This document shows positions 9,843 to 18,183 of a stretch of 64,000 nt of DNA, piece after piece. The notes beneath the pieces are model-generated. The model was not told where the DNA came from, made no database searches, and saw nothing but the letters and a program-made list of their open reading frames with translations. The first letter of the stretch is position 1. Each line of letters opens with the position of its first letter. The translations under genes were made by a program, and so were the position numbers. Source of the stretch: Natrialbaceae archaeon AArc-T1-2 (GTDB lineage Archaea > Halobacteriota > Halobacteria > Halobacteriales > Natrialbaceae); contig NZ_CP127174.1 of assembly GCF_030273315.1 (NCBI RefSeq), positions 620,001 through 684,000 on the forward strand, written 5' to 3'.

Positions 9843-10325
9843 ATGGCAACGTACGAACGCGAGACCCGCGTCGACGCGTCGCTCGAGGACGTCTGGACGT
9901 TTCACTCGCGAGTCGAGGGTCTCGAGGCGCTGACGCCCGACTGGATGGGACTTCGCGTCGAACGCGTGGTCGGCCCCGACGACGTCTCGTCTCCGACGGT
10001 GCTCGAGGCGGGAACGGAACTCTCGCTGTCGATGCGGCCGTTCGACGTGGGTCCGCGAACGTACTGGACGTCGCGTATCACCTCCCGCGAGCGAACCGAG
10101 GGGGCGGCCGTCTTTCGCGACGAGATGATCGACGGTCCCTTCGATCGGTGGCTCCATACGCACGCGTTCTACGCCGACGGGACGTCGACGATCGTCCGCG
10201 ACCGGATCGAGTACGCGCTGCCGATGGGTGGGGTGGGCGCCGCTCTCGAGCCGTTCTCGCGGATCGGGTTCGAGCCCATGTTTCGATACCGCCACCGGCG
10301 GACGAAGGCGTTGCTCGAGGGGTAG
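9843..10325 (+). CDS. SRPBCC (START/polyketide-cyclase-like) family protein
   Basis: 160 residues beginning with the family hallmark YERETRVDASLEDVWTF and a beta-rich middle ending in a long C-terminal helix (FRYRHRRTKALLEG). This helix-grip fold encloses a hydrophobic cavity that binds lipids or other small ligands. The closest general resemblance is to ligand-binding SRPBCC proteins of unknown substrate. It is transcribed alone, 76 bp after the Lrp gene, and converges on a NosL-like lipoprotein gene 18 bp away. Confidence 0.82.
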   Translation: MATYERETRVDASLEDVWTFHSRVEGLEALTPDWMGLRVERVVGPDDVSSPTVLEAGTELSLSMRPFDVGPRTYWTSRITSRERTEGAAVFRDEMIDGPFDRWLHTHAFYADGTSTIVRDRIEYALPMGGVGAALEPFSRIGFEPMFRYRHRRTKALLEG

Positions 10326-10343
10326 CGACCGTTCCGACGACCG

Positions 10344-10970
10344 TCACTCCGCCCGCGCCCGTTCGACGTACGTCTCTCTGAACGCCATCGCGACGTCCGA
10401 GTCGAGTTCGTCCCCGGCGATGACGTCGTCTTCCTCGAGGTCGTCGTACTCGCCTGCGTACTCGAGGGCACCTTCCCGGTCGGCGAAGGGATACGGGTTC
10501 ACCATCGGTCCGTGAGCCCGGTCCGGATTCGAATCGAGGACGTAGTACGTCTCGTGGCCGTCGACGGCCTCGCCCGTCGCGACGTCGGTGACCCACCAGT
10601 TGGCCAGCGATGCCTCGGGTGCATCGAAGACATCGGGATAGACCGTGTACGCGATCGCACAGCCGGGCGAACAGAAGAACGCCCGCGTCCCGTCCTCGTG
10701 TGCAGCCTGGGCGTTCCAGTCGGGGTACTCGGCCGGCGGCATCGGGCAGACGACACAGACCGCCTCGGCTGGCACCTCGGCGAGTTCGTCGACCGGCACC
10801 TCGTCGGACGGCCAGAACTCGCCCTCGTCGTCGTCCGCCGGATCGGCGTCGTCCGCTGGATCGTCGTCCGAGTCGTCGCCCAGACAGCCCGCAAGCGCCG
10901 CGGCCGCTCCGATCCCCACGGCCGCCAGCAGCTGCCGTCTACTGGGCGGAGACGATGCGAACTCACACAT
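10344..10970 (-). CDS. NosL-like Tat lipoprotein A
   Basis: 208 residues from the ATG at 10970. A twin-arginine signal (SRRQLLAAVGIGAAAALAGC) with a lipobox ends at Cys29, followed by a very acidic Asp-rich linker. The folded part has CVVCPM and FFCSPGC motifs like NosL and related copper/metal chaperones of the cell surface. The protein is predicted to be exported folded and anchored by lipid. It is paralogous to, and divergent from, the gene at 11122, with about 150 bp between the start codons. Metal identity (Cu(I) in NosL) is family knowledge, not shown here. Confidence 0.85.
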   Translation of the reverse strand: MCEFASSPPSRRQLLAAVGIGAAAALAGCLGDDSDDDPADDADPADDDEGEFWPSDEVPVDELAEVPAEAVCVVCPMPPAEYPDWNAQAAHEDGTRAFFCSPGCAIAYTVYPDVFDAPEASLANWWVTDVATGEAVDGHETYYVLDSNPDRAHGPMVNPYPFADREGALEYAGEYDDLEEDDVIAGDELDSDVAMAFRETYVERARAE

Positions 10971-11121
10971 GACCGATCGGTAGTGCTCGAGCGACAAAAC
11001 CGGCCCGCTCTCGGCTCCCGAACGAGTGGACAACTGGTACAAAGCGTCTGTGGCACGATTCTCGAAACCATTCGACGGATGGACCAGACGGACTTTGAGA
11101 GGTGCGCGGGTACGAACGAAT

Positions 11122-11769
11122 ATGCGCGAACCAGACAAACTCGCGGTCGACAGGCGACGAGTGCTCGGTGCGATCGGTATCGGGACGGCGGTCGGTCTCG
11201 CAGGCTGTCTCGGCGACGACGACGAGCCCGAAGAGACCGACGACGAAGAGGTCGACGACGAGGCAGGTGACGAAGAGGTCGACGACGAAGTGACAGACGA
11301 CGAGGAAACCGACGACGAAGACGCAGAACCCGCGCTCGACGAGCCAGCCGAGTTCGACGGCACCGAGTGTGCGGTCTGTGGGATGGCACCTGCGGAACAT
11401 CCCGACTGGAACGCCCAGCTCGTCCACGAGACCGGAACGCGGGCGTACTTCTGTTCGTCCGGCTGCATGGCGGCGTACTACCCCGACCCGCTCGAGTTCG
11501 GCGACTGCGAAGCGCCGATCGAGAACGTGTGGGTCACCTGCTTCGGCGGCGAACTCGTCGACGGCGCGGAGGCGTACTACGTCCGCGTGACCGATCCGGA
11601 CCACGTCGACGACATCATGATGATCAATCCGACGCCGTTCGCAGAGCGTGAAGACGCCGAGGGCTTCGTCGACGACTTCGAGGAGTACGACGACGAGGAC
11701 ATCATCACCCTCGAGGACTTCGACGAAGACCTCGCGATGACCTACCGGGAGGATCACTTCGAAGACTGA
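11122..11769 (+). CDS. NosL-like Tat lipoprotein B
   Basis: 215 residues from the ATG at 11122. The Tat lipoprotein signal (DRRRVLGAIGIG...LAGC, Cys about 29) precedes a 50-residue run of Asp/Glu repeats and a NosL-like domain with CAVCGM, PDWNAQLVHE and YFCSSGC. It shares layout and motifs with the divergent gene at 10344, so the pair arose by duplication. The stop codon overlaps the left tip of an 84-bp palindrome. The likely role is metal capture at the cell surface; no nos operon is nearby. Confidence 0.86.
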   Translation: MREPDKLAVDRRRVLGAIGIGTAVGLAGCLGDDDEPEETDDEEVDDEAGDEEVDDEVTDDEETDDEDAEPALDEPAEFDGTECAVCGMAPAEHPDWNAQLVHETGTRAYFCSSGCMAAYYPDPLEFGDCEAPIENVWVTCFGGELVDGAEAYYVRVTDPDHVDDIMMINPTPFAEREDAEGFVDDFEEYDDEDIITLEDFDEDLAMTYREDHFED

Positions 11770-11852
11770 GTGGCGTTCAAAGCCTGAACTGATGGGTGAA
11801 ACCGAGTGCGGTTGACCGGTTTCACTCATCAGTCGACGCTTGGAACGGTACT
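11769..11852. repeat. 84-bp imperfect palindrome, copy 1 (MITE-like)
   Basis: Identical over all 84 bases to the reverse complement of 13472-13555. Each copy is itself an imperfect palindrome. The inner arms ACTGATGGGTGAAACC and GGTTTCACTCATCAGT differ by one G.T pair, and the outer arms (AGTGGCGTTC... against ...GGAACGGTACT) also match imperfectly. A CTGA tetranucleotide occurs at both edges (11766-11769 and 11851-11854), suggesting a target duplication. It looks like a miniature non-autonomous transposon, or a strong bidirectional hairpin after the NosL B gene. Confidence 0.75.
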
Positions 11853-11982
11853 GAAACGGATTGTTGTTCCTGATTCCCGGGACAACGCAAGACGAGTCAC
11901 GGTTGCCCCCGGAACGACACAGCAGTCAGTGAGAGTCGTCGATCCCGGATGCCATTATCTGTCGATACGTCTTACACCCCAT

Positions 11983-12522
11983 ATGGGAGACGCGTGGCAA
12001 CAGGCGATCGAGACGCGACGTGCGGAGAAAGACGAGTACTTCGCGACGCATCCACGCTCGCCGATCCCGCCGGACGAACGGGGGTCGTTCGAGGGGCTCG
12101 CGTACTATCCGATCGACGAGGACTACCGGTTCGAGCTCTCCTTACACGAGTACGACGAGCCCGAACGGGTCACCGTCGGGACGAGCACAGAGGGCGAACG
12201 GGAGTACCTGCGCTGGGGCGAGTTCCGCGTTACCGTCGACGGCGAGAACGTGACGCTGCAGGCGTACAAGTCCGAGCCAGACGACGACCGACTCTGGGTT
12301 CCGTTCCGGGACGCGACAAGCGGCGAGGAGACCTACGGCGCTGGCCGGTATCTCGACCTCGAGGAAGACGCTCATCGAACGGACGAGGGGAGCTGGATTC
12401 TCGATTTCAACGAGGCGTACAACCCGACGTGTGCGTACTCGGAGCAGTACGAGTGTCCGCTCCCGCCGATGGAGAACTGGCTCGAGGTGCGGATCGAGGC
12501 CGGCGAGAAGAACTATCGGTGA
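11983..12522 (+). CDS. DUF1684 family protein
   Basis: 179 residues. The C-terminal half has the DUF1684 hallmark GRYLDLEED...LDFNEAYNPTCAY followed by CPLPPMENWLEVRIEAGEK. The N-terminal half is a beta-rich domain with no recognised catalytic motif. The longer frame running back to 11806 would pass through the end of the palindromic repeat. The ATG at 11983 (MGDAWQQAI) is the family-like start, 130 bp beyond the repeat. Biochemical function is unknown. It is followed 71 bp later by a ZIP transporter, and both genes lie between the two palindromes. Confidence 0.85.
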   Translation: MGDAWQQAIETRRAEKDEYFATHPRSPIPPDERGSFEGLAYYPIDEDYRFELSLHEYDEPERVTVGTSTEGEREYLRWGEFRVTVDGENVTLQAYKSEPDDDRLWVPFRDATSGEETYGAGRYLDLEEDAHRTDEGSWILDFNEAYNPTCAYSEQYECPLPPMENWLEVRIEAGEKNYR

Positions 12523-12593
12523 CCGACTCTCTCGAGGACGGGAGTCCGGCTTCGCTGGCGATTTATACGACCCGTCCGAGAGTCGATTCGTAG

Positions 12594-13391
12594 ATGGATC
12601 TGCTCGGAAACCTCACGCTGGTGTTCGTCGCGGGGTTTATCACGGCGCTTGCGACCGGCATCGGCGTGTTACCGTTTTTCTTCTTCGATGAGATCAGCGA
12701 TCGTCGAAACGTCGTGCTCTGGGGACTGTCCTCGGGGATCATGGTCTCGGCGTCGGTGTTCGGGCTCATCGAGGAGGGACTCGCGGAAGGGACCGCGACA
12801 GAGATTGCCGCGGGGATGGCTGTCGGCGTCTTGCTCGTCGTCGTCGCACGCGACGTACTCATGGACGCCGACATCGATCCGCGGGAGTACGAGGAAGCGG
12901 ACTTCAAGAAACTCGTGCTCATTCTCGGCATCCTGACCGTCCACAGCTTCCCCGAAGGGGTCGCCGTCGGCGTCTCGTTCGCCGACCTCGGTCTCGAAGA
13001 CGGTGTCCAGCTGCTGGGCATTTCCGTCCCGCTGTTGGCGATTTTCATGACGATCGCGATCTCGATTCACAACATTCCGGAGGGGACCGCGATCTCGATC
13101 CCGCTGAAGTCGATGGGCGTCTCCGAGTGGAAGATGGTCTGGTGGGCCGTCTTCTCGAGTCTGCCACAGCCGATCGGGGCCGTCATCGCGTTCGCGTTCG
13201 TGCGGTTCGCCCGGGAGTTTCTTCCCTTCGGCTTCGGGTTCGCCGCCGGTGCGATGATCTATCTCGTACTCACCGAGTTCATCCCCGAAGCCCTAGAGAT
13301 CGGCGAGAGGCTCCCGAACGGCGGGAAGCCGGAACTCGCGGGCGGGATCGTCGTCGGCGTGCTGGTGATGATTCCGCTCGCGTTCATCTGA
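12594..13391 (+). CDS. ZIP family metal transporter
   Basis: 265 residues with about eight membrane helices. The metal-binding helices carry HSFPEGVAVG and HNIPEGTAI, the two His/Glu motifs that form the binuclear transport site of ZIP (SLC39-like) proteins, and a third acidic helix ends in LVLTEFIPEA. It is predicted to import zinc or another divalent cation into the cytoplasm. The variable cytoplasmic loop after helix 3 is short and lacks a His-rich stretch. It lies between the two inverted palindromes together with the DUF1684 gene. Confidence 0.94.
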   Translation: MDLLGNLTLVFVAGFITALATGIGVLPFFFFDEISDRRNVVLWGLSSGIMVSASVFGLIEEGLAEGTATEIAAGMAVGVLLVVVARDVLMDADIDPREYEEADFKKLVLILGILTVHSFPEGVAVGVSFADLGLEDGVQLLGISVPLLAIFMTIAISIHNIPEGTAISIPLKSMGVSEWKMVWWAVFSSLPQPIGAVIAFAFVRFAREFLPFGFGFAAGAMIYLVLTEFIPEALEIGERLPNGGKPELAGGIVVGVLVMIPLAFI

Positions 13392-13471
13392 TCGCTCGAG
13401 ATACGGACAACGGTCCGTACGAGTGCCGACGCACGAATTGCTGGTGATCCTGCGCCGGGCGCTTACAGGCT

Positions 13472-13555
13472 AGTACCGTTCCAAGCGTCGACTGATGAGT
13501 GAAACCGGTCAACCGCACTCGGTTTCACCCATCAGTTCAGGCTTTGAACGCCACT
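13472..13555. repeat. 84-bp imperfect palindrome, copy 2 (MITE-like)
   Basis: Exact reverse complement of copy 1 at 11769-11852 and itself palindromic. CTAG flanks it on both sides (13470-13473 and 13554-13557), a different tetranucleotide from copy 1. Independent insertion with 4-bp target duplication would produce this. It separates the ZIP transporter from the convergent queC, so it could also end transcription from both sides. Confidence 0.75.
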
Positions 13556-13565
13556 AGGGCGACGG

Positions 13566-14303
13566 TCACGTCGTCGCGTACCGGGGTCGCTCGAGGTAGT
13601 CGATGGGATCGCAGACGCCGAGACGCTGGAACGCTTGCAGCCGGTAGGCACAGGCGTCACAGGTGCCACAGGCGGGTTCGCTCTCGCGGTAACAGCTCCA
13701 GGTGTGCTCGAATGGGACCTCGAGGTCGAGGCCTCGCCGTGCGATGTCCGTTTTCGAGGCCTCGACGAACGGCGCTTCGACCGCGATCTCGGTTTCGGGG
13801 TGGGTTCCGACGTCGACGACCCGTTCGAACGCTTCGAAGAACGCCGGCCGGCAGTCGGGATAGCCGGAGAAGTCCTCGCTGTGGGCACCGACGAACACTG
13901 CCTCACAGCCGTTCGCCTCGGCATAGGAGACCGCCATCGCGAGCAGGTTCGCGTTTCGGAACGGGACGTAGGTGTCCGGAATCTCCTCGCGCTCTAACTC
14001 CGCGTCCTCGACGTCGAGTGCGTCGTCGGTCAGGCTCGAGGCGCCGATCGTGACGAGATGTTCTGTCTCGACGTGCAGGAACTCGCGGACGTCGAGTTCG
14101 TCGGCTACCCTGCGAGCACACGCGCGTTCTCGGTCTTCGGTACGCTGGCCGTAGGAGGTGTGCAGGGCGTCGAGGTCGTAGCCGCGGTCGCGGGCCTCGT
14201 AGGCGACGGTGGCGCTGTCCATGCCGCCGGAGAGCAAGACGACGGCACGTTTTTCTGTCGATTCATCGGGATCGGTCGAGTGAGGGTCGGACGTCTCTGT
14301 CAT
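13566..14303 (-). CDS. queC: 7-cyano-7-deazaguanine (preQ0) synthase
   Basis: 245 residues from the ATG at 14303; an upstream in-frame start at 14336 is unlikely. The ATP-pyrophosphatase P-loop SGGMDS sits at residues 25-30, and the C-terminal cysteine cluster SCYRE...ACGTCDAC binds zinc. It converts carboxy-deazaguanine and ammonia with ATP to preQ0, which archaea insert into tRNA position 15 as the archaeosine precursor. Last gene of queD-queE-queC, 8 bp after queE. Confidence 0.96.
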   Translation of the reverse strand: MTETSDPHSTDPDESTEKRAVVLLSGGMDSATVAYEARDRGYDLDALHTSYGQRTEDRERACARRVADELDVREFLHVETEHLVTIGASSLTDDALDVEDAELEREEIPDTYVPFRNANLLAMAVSYAEANGCEAVFVGAHSEDFSGYPDCRPAFFEAFERVVDVGTHPETEIAVEAPFVEASKTDIARRGLDLEVPFEHTWSCYRESEPACGTCDACAYRLQAFQRLGVCDPIDYLERPRYATT

Positions 14304-14311
14304 GGTCGAAC

Positions 14312-15094
14312 TCAGGTCTCGGGGGCGTCGTTCCACAGGTCGACGTGCAGGCGGGGCGTGTACCGGAAGCCGTACTCCATCGCGAACTCGGCCACGCGAG
14401 ATCGGGTCTCGGCGAGGCGACCACGGGTGGCTCCTTCGGGCATCAGGAGGACGTCGTCGTCCCGTACTGGAACCGACGCCATCTCGCGGATCGTCTCGAC
14501 GAGTTCGCGTACCTCGCCTGCATCGTCCTCGTCCGTGACGACGAACTTCAGCTGGAACTCGTAGGCGTCGACCAGCCGGGCGAGCGTCTCGTGGTCGATC
14601 CGGTCTCGTTCGTGGCGGTCCGCCCAGGTGCCGTCGTCCGGGGCGTCTGCTGGTCGACGATCCGGTGTCGGCGTCGAACTCGACAGTTTCGGGCTGATCG
14701 AGACGAGGTCGATCGGTGCCTCGCGGTAGATCGTCCCGTTCGTCTCGACGGTGACGTGATACTCCCGGGCCGAGAGCTCCTCGAGCAGCTCGACGACGCC
14801 ATCGTGCAACAGGGGTTCGCCGCCCGTGACGACGACGTGGTCGACGCTGTGGGCGTCGACCTCCGCGAGAACTGACTCCAGCTCGAGCCAGTCGTGGGTC
14901 GGCTCCCAGGAGGTGTGATAGGAGTCACAGAACCAACACCGGAGGTTACAGCCGCTCGTGCGAACGAACACCGAGGGAACACCCGCGAGCCGTCCCTCGC
15001 CCTGCAGCGAGTAAAACAACTCGTTGACCGGCAGTGCGTCCTCGCACCCGGCGTCGTCGGTGTCGCCTCGAGACGGCGCGTCGGAGACCGGCAT
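14312..15094 (-). CDS. queE: 7-carboxy-7-deazaguanine synthase (radical SAM)
   Basis: 260 residues. The radical SAM cysteines are in SGCNLRCWFCDSYHTSWE (CxxxCxxC), with VVVTGGEPLLH for AdoMet and substrate binding. It rearranges 6-carboxy-tetrahydropterin to 7-carboxy-7-deazaguanine. The ATG at 15094 is chosen, 1 bp after the queD stop. A GTG or ATG further upstream would overlap queD. The adjacent queD supplies the substrate and queC uses the product. Confidence 0.95.
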   Translation of the reverse strand: MPVSDAPSRGDTDDAGCEDALPVNELFYSLQGEGRLAGVPSVFVRTSGCNLRCWFCDSYHTSWEPTHDWLELESVLAEVDAHSVDHVVVTGGEPLLHDGVVELLEELSAREYHVTVETNGTIYREAPIDLVSISPKLSSSTPTPDRRPADAPDDGTWADRHERDRIDHETLARLVDAYEFQLKFVVTDEDDAGEVRELVETIREMASVPVRDDDVLLMPEGATRGRLAETRSRVAEFAMEYGFRYTPRLHVDLWNDAPET

Positions 15095-15095
15095 C

Positions 15096-15566
15096 TCAGA
15101 ACCGGCCCCCGCCACAGAGCTCGCTCGTCTCCCGAACTTCGACGGCGACGTCCGTGACGGTCTCGGGCAGCCGTCGCTCGAGCTTCGCCTCCAGGACGAC
15201 GCTCATCACCTCCGCCGTTGGCGGCTGCTCGAGTACGACGACGGCGTCGCCGTCGCCTGCGGTCTCGAACGCCTCGATCAGCGGATCGCCCGCCTCGAGG
15301 AGGAACGTGTGATCCCACTCGGATACGACGTCGGTAATATCGCCCTTGTCGACGATCCACCCTTCTTCGGTGAGCTCGCCGGCGACGGTGACCGAGATCT
15401 CGTAGTTGTGTCCGTGAGGGCGAGCACACTTCCCGTCGTGGTGTCTTAGTCGGTGGCCGGCGCTGATCCGGAGCGGGCTGTCGCGGCCGACGTGGATGAC
15501 GCGGCGAGTTCCAACGATGTCGCCGTCGGCATCGCAGCCATCATCCTCGAGTATTCTCTCGACCAT
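15096..15566 (-). CDS. queD: 6-carboxy-5,6,7,8-tetrahydropterin synthase
   Basis: 156 residues of the 6-pyruvoyl-tetrahydropterin synthase family. Zinc ligands lie in SAGHRLRH and PHGHNYE, the catalytic Cys is in GKCARPHGH, and a conserved acidic site follows (DFGDI-like KGDITDVVSEWDHTFLL). It converts dihydroneopterin triphosphate to carboxy-tetrahydropterin, the entry step of preQ0 synthesis. First gene of queDEC. Its start lies about 35 bp from the left end of the neighbouring TnpB element. Confidence 0.95.
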   Translation of the reverse strand: MVERILEDDGCDADGDIVGTRRVIHVGRDSPLRISAGHRLRHHDGKCARPHGHNYEISVTVAGELTEEGWIVDKGDITDVVSEWDHTFLLEAGDPLIEAFETAGDGDAVVVLEQPPTAEVMSVVLEAKLERRLPETVTDVAVEVRETSELCGGGRF

Positions 15567-15735
15567 ATCTCAGTATTCTACTTCGGTTACTTAACTCCTA
15601 CAGGCTAAGTCCCCGTCCTCAAGGAGCAACGTAGCGACCATCGGGAGCGAGTAGCGCAGTAGGGCGGGGATCAGCCGCAAGCCAGTGTCACTCTCAACCG
15701 AAACGCATGAATATATACTGAATATATAGTCGTGT

Positions 15736-15897
15736 ATGGGCACGTTCGAACTGGAAGGCGAAGAAATCATCGACCGCGAAGCGAAGGAGTTCGGCGGGAG
15801 TGCCCACGCCACCGTACCCAAAGACTGGCGCGGCGCAGACGTGAAAGTCATCCGCGTTAGCGACCCCGACGAAACCGACGACGAAAACGAAGAGTAA
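15736..15897 (+). CDS. DUF2080 family transposon-associated protein
   Basis: 53 residues. It has an AbrB-like N-terminal beta fold (EIIDREAKEFGGSAHATVPKDW) and an acidic tail. This small family typically sits directly upstream of tnpB in haloarchaeal IS1341-type elements, as here (4-bp gap). Just upstream two GAATATATA repeats (about 15711-15728) supply a TATA-rich promoter. It may be a DNA-binding regulator of the element, but its function is not established. Confidence 0.85.
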   Translation: MGTFELEGEEIIDREAKEFGGSAHATVPKDWRGADVKVIRVSDPDETDDENEE

Positions 15898-16237
15898 CAC
15901 GATGAACTACAACTACAGGTATCGCATCGAACCTGACGAAGCCGTCGAAACCGCGTTAGAACGGCATATCGATACCTGTAGGCAACTGTACAACCACTAC
16001 CTGTACGAACTCCGCAACACCGACGAGTACCTGTCGTACACCGCGATGCAGAACATGCTTCCCGACCTGAAAGACTGGTGGGGCGAATTGAATGACGTGT
16101 ACTCGAAAGTGTTGCAGACGGTCGCTCGCCGCGTTAGCGACAACCTCGACCGCCTCAAAGAGAAGAAAGACAACGGACACAAGGTCGGGATGCTCAAGTG
16201 GAAGCCACCGCGAGAGTATCGAAGTCTCACATACAAC

Positions 16238-17164
16238 TGCTTTGTTGAATAGCTGCTGAACGATGGTTAGAGTGGCTCACAGAGCTTTTCTATGTTGATG
16301 ATGGCGAACATGAGGACAATTTCACGGAACTGTCGATACCAGCCCAGCGCTCGCACGGCATCGCCGAGCGAGCGCTTCGTTGTCGAGTACGACGTTTCGG
16401 CCATCCAGCGCTGAGCGTAGCCTTTTGTCCGGATAAGCGTGTTGTTCCCTGTCGTGAGTGGTTTCGATCCACGCTGTAAGATCAGTGGTTCGACACCGAG
16501 GGCGTAGAACTCGTATTTGGTGTGCCAGTTGTGGAAGGCTTTGTCAGCAGCGACGGAAAGCAGGTCGTCCGCGTTCCGGCGGACGACCTGCGGCCCTGTC
16601 TTCGTATCGTGTTTCCACCGGGCTGAGATATGAACGTCAAGAACTGCAAGAGACTCTACATCGGTTAATGTGGTCACTTTCAGCGTCTGCACGCTATTCC
16701 CGGATCGCTGACGGTAATACGATGATGCAGCGTGTCGGTCGAAGAACGTACTGTCGAGAGCGACGTGTCCAGACTGCGGGTGTTGCTGCGCTGAAACGCG
16801 CAGCAACGCCCGCCACACCCACATTTTCAGCCGATCGAACGACTTGTAGATCGTGCTGTAATCCGGCAACTCGTCCTGATCGAGGCCAAGTACGTCACGA
16901 ACCTCAGACATGTACTTCAGCCGGTTCGGCGTTTCACGGTAGCTATGGCCCTCTTCGAGCCGAAAACAGTGCAAAACGACATGTACCCAGCGGGCGAACC
17001 CGCCGCTGGCGGGCTCGCCCGCGTGCTTCCCCAACGCTTGTTTGGCTAGGTCTCGACACTGCTCAACGAAGTCGAGGATATCGATTTCCATACCAACCTC
17101 GATTTCCTCGACTTCATCCTTCTAACCCGTGATATCAGCTGATTAGATCGCTCTTCAACAGAGC
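16238..17164 (-). mobile_element. IS5-family insertion sequence, about 927 bp
   Basis: Bounded by the direct repeat ACATACAAC (16229-16237 and 17165-17173). Terminal inverted repeats GCTTTGTTGAATAGC (left, from 16239) and GCTCTGTTGAAGAGC (reading inward from 17164) match at 13 of 15 positions. One full-length transposase reads leftward. Removing the element restores the tnpB frame exactly, so the boundaries are secure to about 1 bp. Confidence 0.93.
16267..17091 (-). CDS. IS5-family DDE transposase
   Basis: 274 residues. A helical N-terminal domain (LDFVEQCRDLAKQAL) is followed by a DDE core. A catalytic Asp lies in VALDSTFFDRH, a second candidate is in AADKAFHNW, and Glu lies in the WMAETSYSTTKRSLGD segment near the C-terminus. 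Length and sequence type resemble the ISH1-like group of haloarchaeal IS5 transposases. The frame is intact and the inverted repeats are well preserved, so the element may still be active. Confidence 0.9.
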   Translation of the reverse strand: MEIDILDFVEQCRDLAKQALGKHAGEPASGGFARWVHVVLHCFRLEEGHSYRETPNRLKYMSEVRDVLGLDQDELPDYSTIYKSFDRLKMWVWRALLRVSAQQHPQSGHVALDSTFFDRHAASSYYRQRSGNSVQTLKVTTLTDVESLAVLDVHISARWKHDTKTGPQVVRRNADDLLSVAADKAFHNWHTKYEFYALGVEPLILQRGSKPLTTGNNTLIRTKGYAQRWMAETSYSTTKRSLGDAVRALGWYRQFREIVLMFAIINIEKLCEPL

Positions 17165-18183
17165 ACATACAACCAGTCTGGTTTCGAACTCAAGAACACG
17201 AGTGACCAGACGCTCCTCTCATTGTCCAAGATTGGTGAGGTACCGATACATACCCACCGCGACATTCCCGACGACGCCCGCGTCAAACAGGTCACGGTCA
17301 AACAAGAGAAAACAGGCGAGTGGTACGCCATCTTCGGCATCGAAACCGAAGCTACTGCGCCCGAAAAGCCCGCTCTGGATAAGGTTGACCGCGAGGATAT
17401 GGTTGGCATCGACGTGGGCATCATCAAGTACGCCCACGACACCGACAGCACGATGGTCGGCAGCCTCGACCTCGACGCCGAGTGCGAGAGACTCGAACGC
17501 GAGCAACGGGCGTTGAGTCGCAAACAGGAAGGCTCGCAGAACTGGCACGAGCAACGCCGACGTGTGGCCCGCATCCACGTCCGCATCGTACGGAAGCGAC
17601 GTGACTTCCTACACAAGCTCTCGAACTACTACGCTCAGAAGTACGACCTTGTGGCCGTGGAAGACCTCGACGTTCACGGGATGATGCAACTGCCGTCGAA
17701 CAGTCGAAACCGAGCGTCGGCGTCGTGGCGAACATTCATCGACTTCCTCGAATACAAGTGCGACCGCGAGGGAACGCACTTCGTGAAAGTCAAACCTGAG
17801 GGCACGACGCAAGAATGTGCCGAGTGTGGTGTCGAGGTCGAGAAGGAATTGTGGGTGCGCGAGCATTCCTGTCCGACCTGTGGGTTTGAGACTGACCGTG
17901 ACGAGAACGCCGCTTACAACGTGCTACAACGCGGTCTTTCGGAGTTAGGTTTGGGGCACGCCGAAGTTACGCCTGCGGAGACTGCACTCCCTACGTCCAC
18001 GACTGGTGGGTCTGCTACCGTCGTGGATGCAAAGTGCGTCGTTGAAACAGGAAGCCCCACCCTCAAGGAGCGAACCGCGCAAGCGGTGAGCGAGTAGGGT
18101 GGGGTAGTTCACCGGTAGCCGACTGGCTGTGCGGCGAGGTCACAAAAAACGACCGGTCGGTTTCGATCGAGACGTCCGAACGG

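Larger units (their letters stand above)
15902..18097 (+). pseudogene. tnpB: tnpB (RNA-guided nuclease of IS1341 type) split by an IS5-type insertion
   Basis: The 5' part (15902-16237, 112 codons) and the 3' part (17174-18097, 308 codons including stop) join in frame when the inserted element and one 9-bp duplication are removed, giving 419 residues. RuvC residues are all present: Asp192 (GIDVGI), Glu275 (VAVEDLDV) and Asp355 (DRDENAA), plus the zinc ribbon CAEC...CPTC. Before disruption the protein was probably intact. Now the N-terminal third is separated, so RNA-guided cleavage is not expected. The 3' end overlaps the predicted guide-RNA hairpin. Confidence 0.92.
15601..18115 (+). mobile_element. 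IS200/IS605-superfamily (IS1341-type) DUF2080-TnpB element, interrupted
   Basis: The element contains a DUF2080 gene and tnpB but no tnpA, so it is non-autonomous. Both ends carry related stem structures. On the right, CCCCACCCT (18055-18063) pairs with AGGGTGGGG (18096-18104) around the hairpin ACCGC-GCAA-GCGGT. On the left, CCCCGTCCT (15611-15619) pairs with AGGGCGGGG (15661-15669) with one G.U. Both begin with the shared word CCTCAAGGAGC. Exact termini are approximate because this family makes no target duplication. An IS5-type element splits tnpB. Confidence 0.75.

Noticed and set aside
15611-15669. Terminator after queD
   Set aside because: The stem lies upstream of queD's start (queD reads leftward), and it matches the right-end stem of the TnpB element, so a transposon end fits better.
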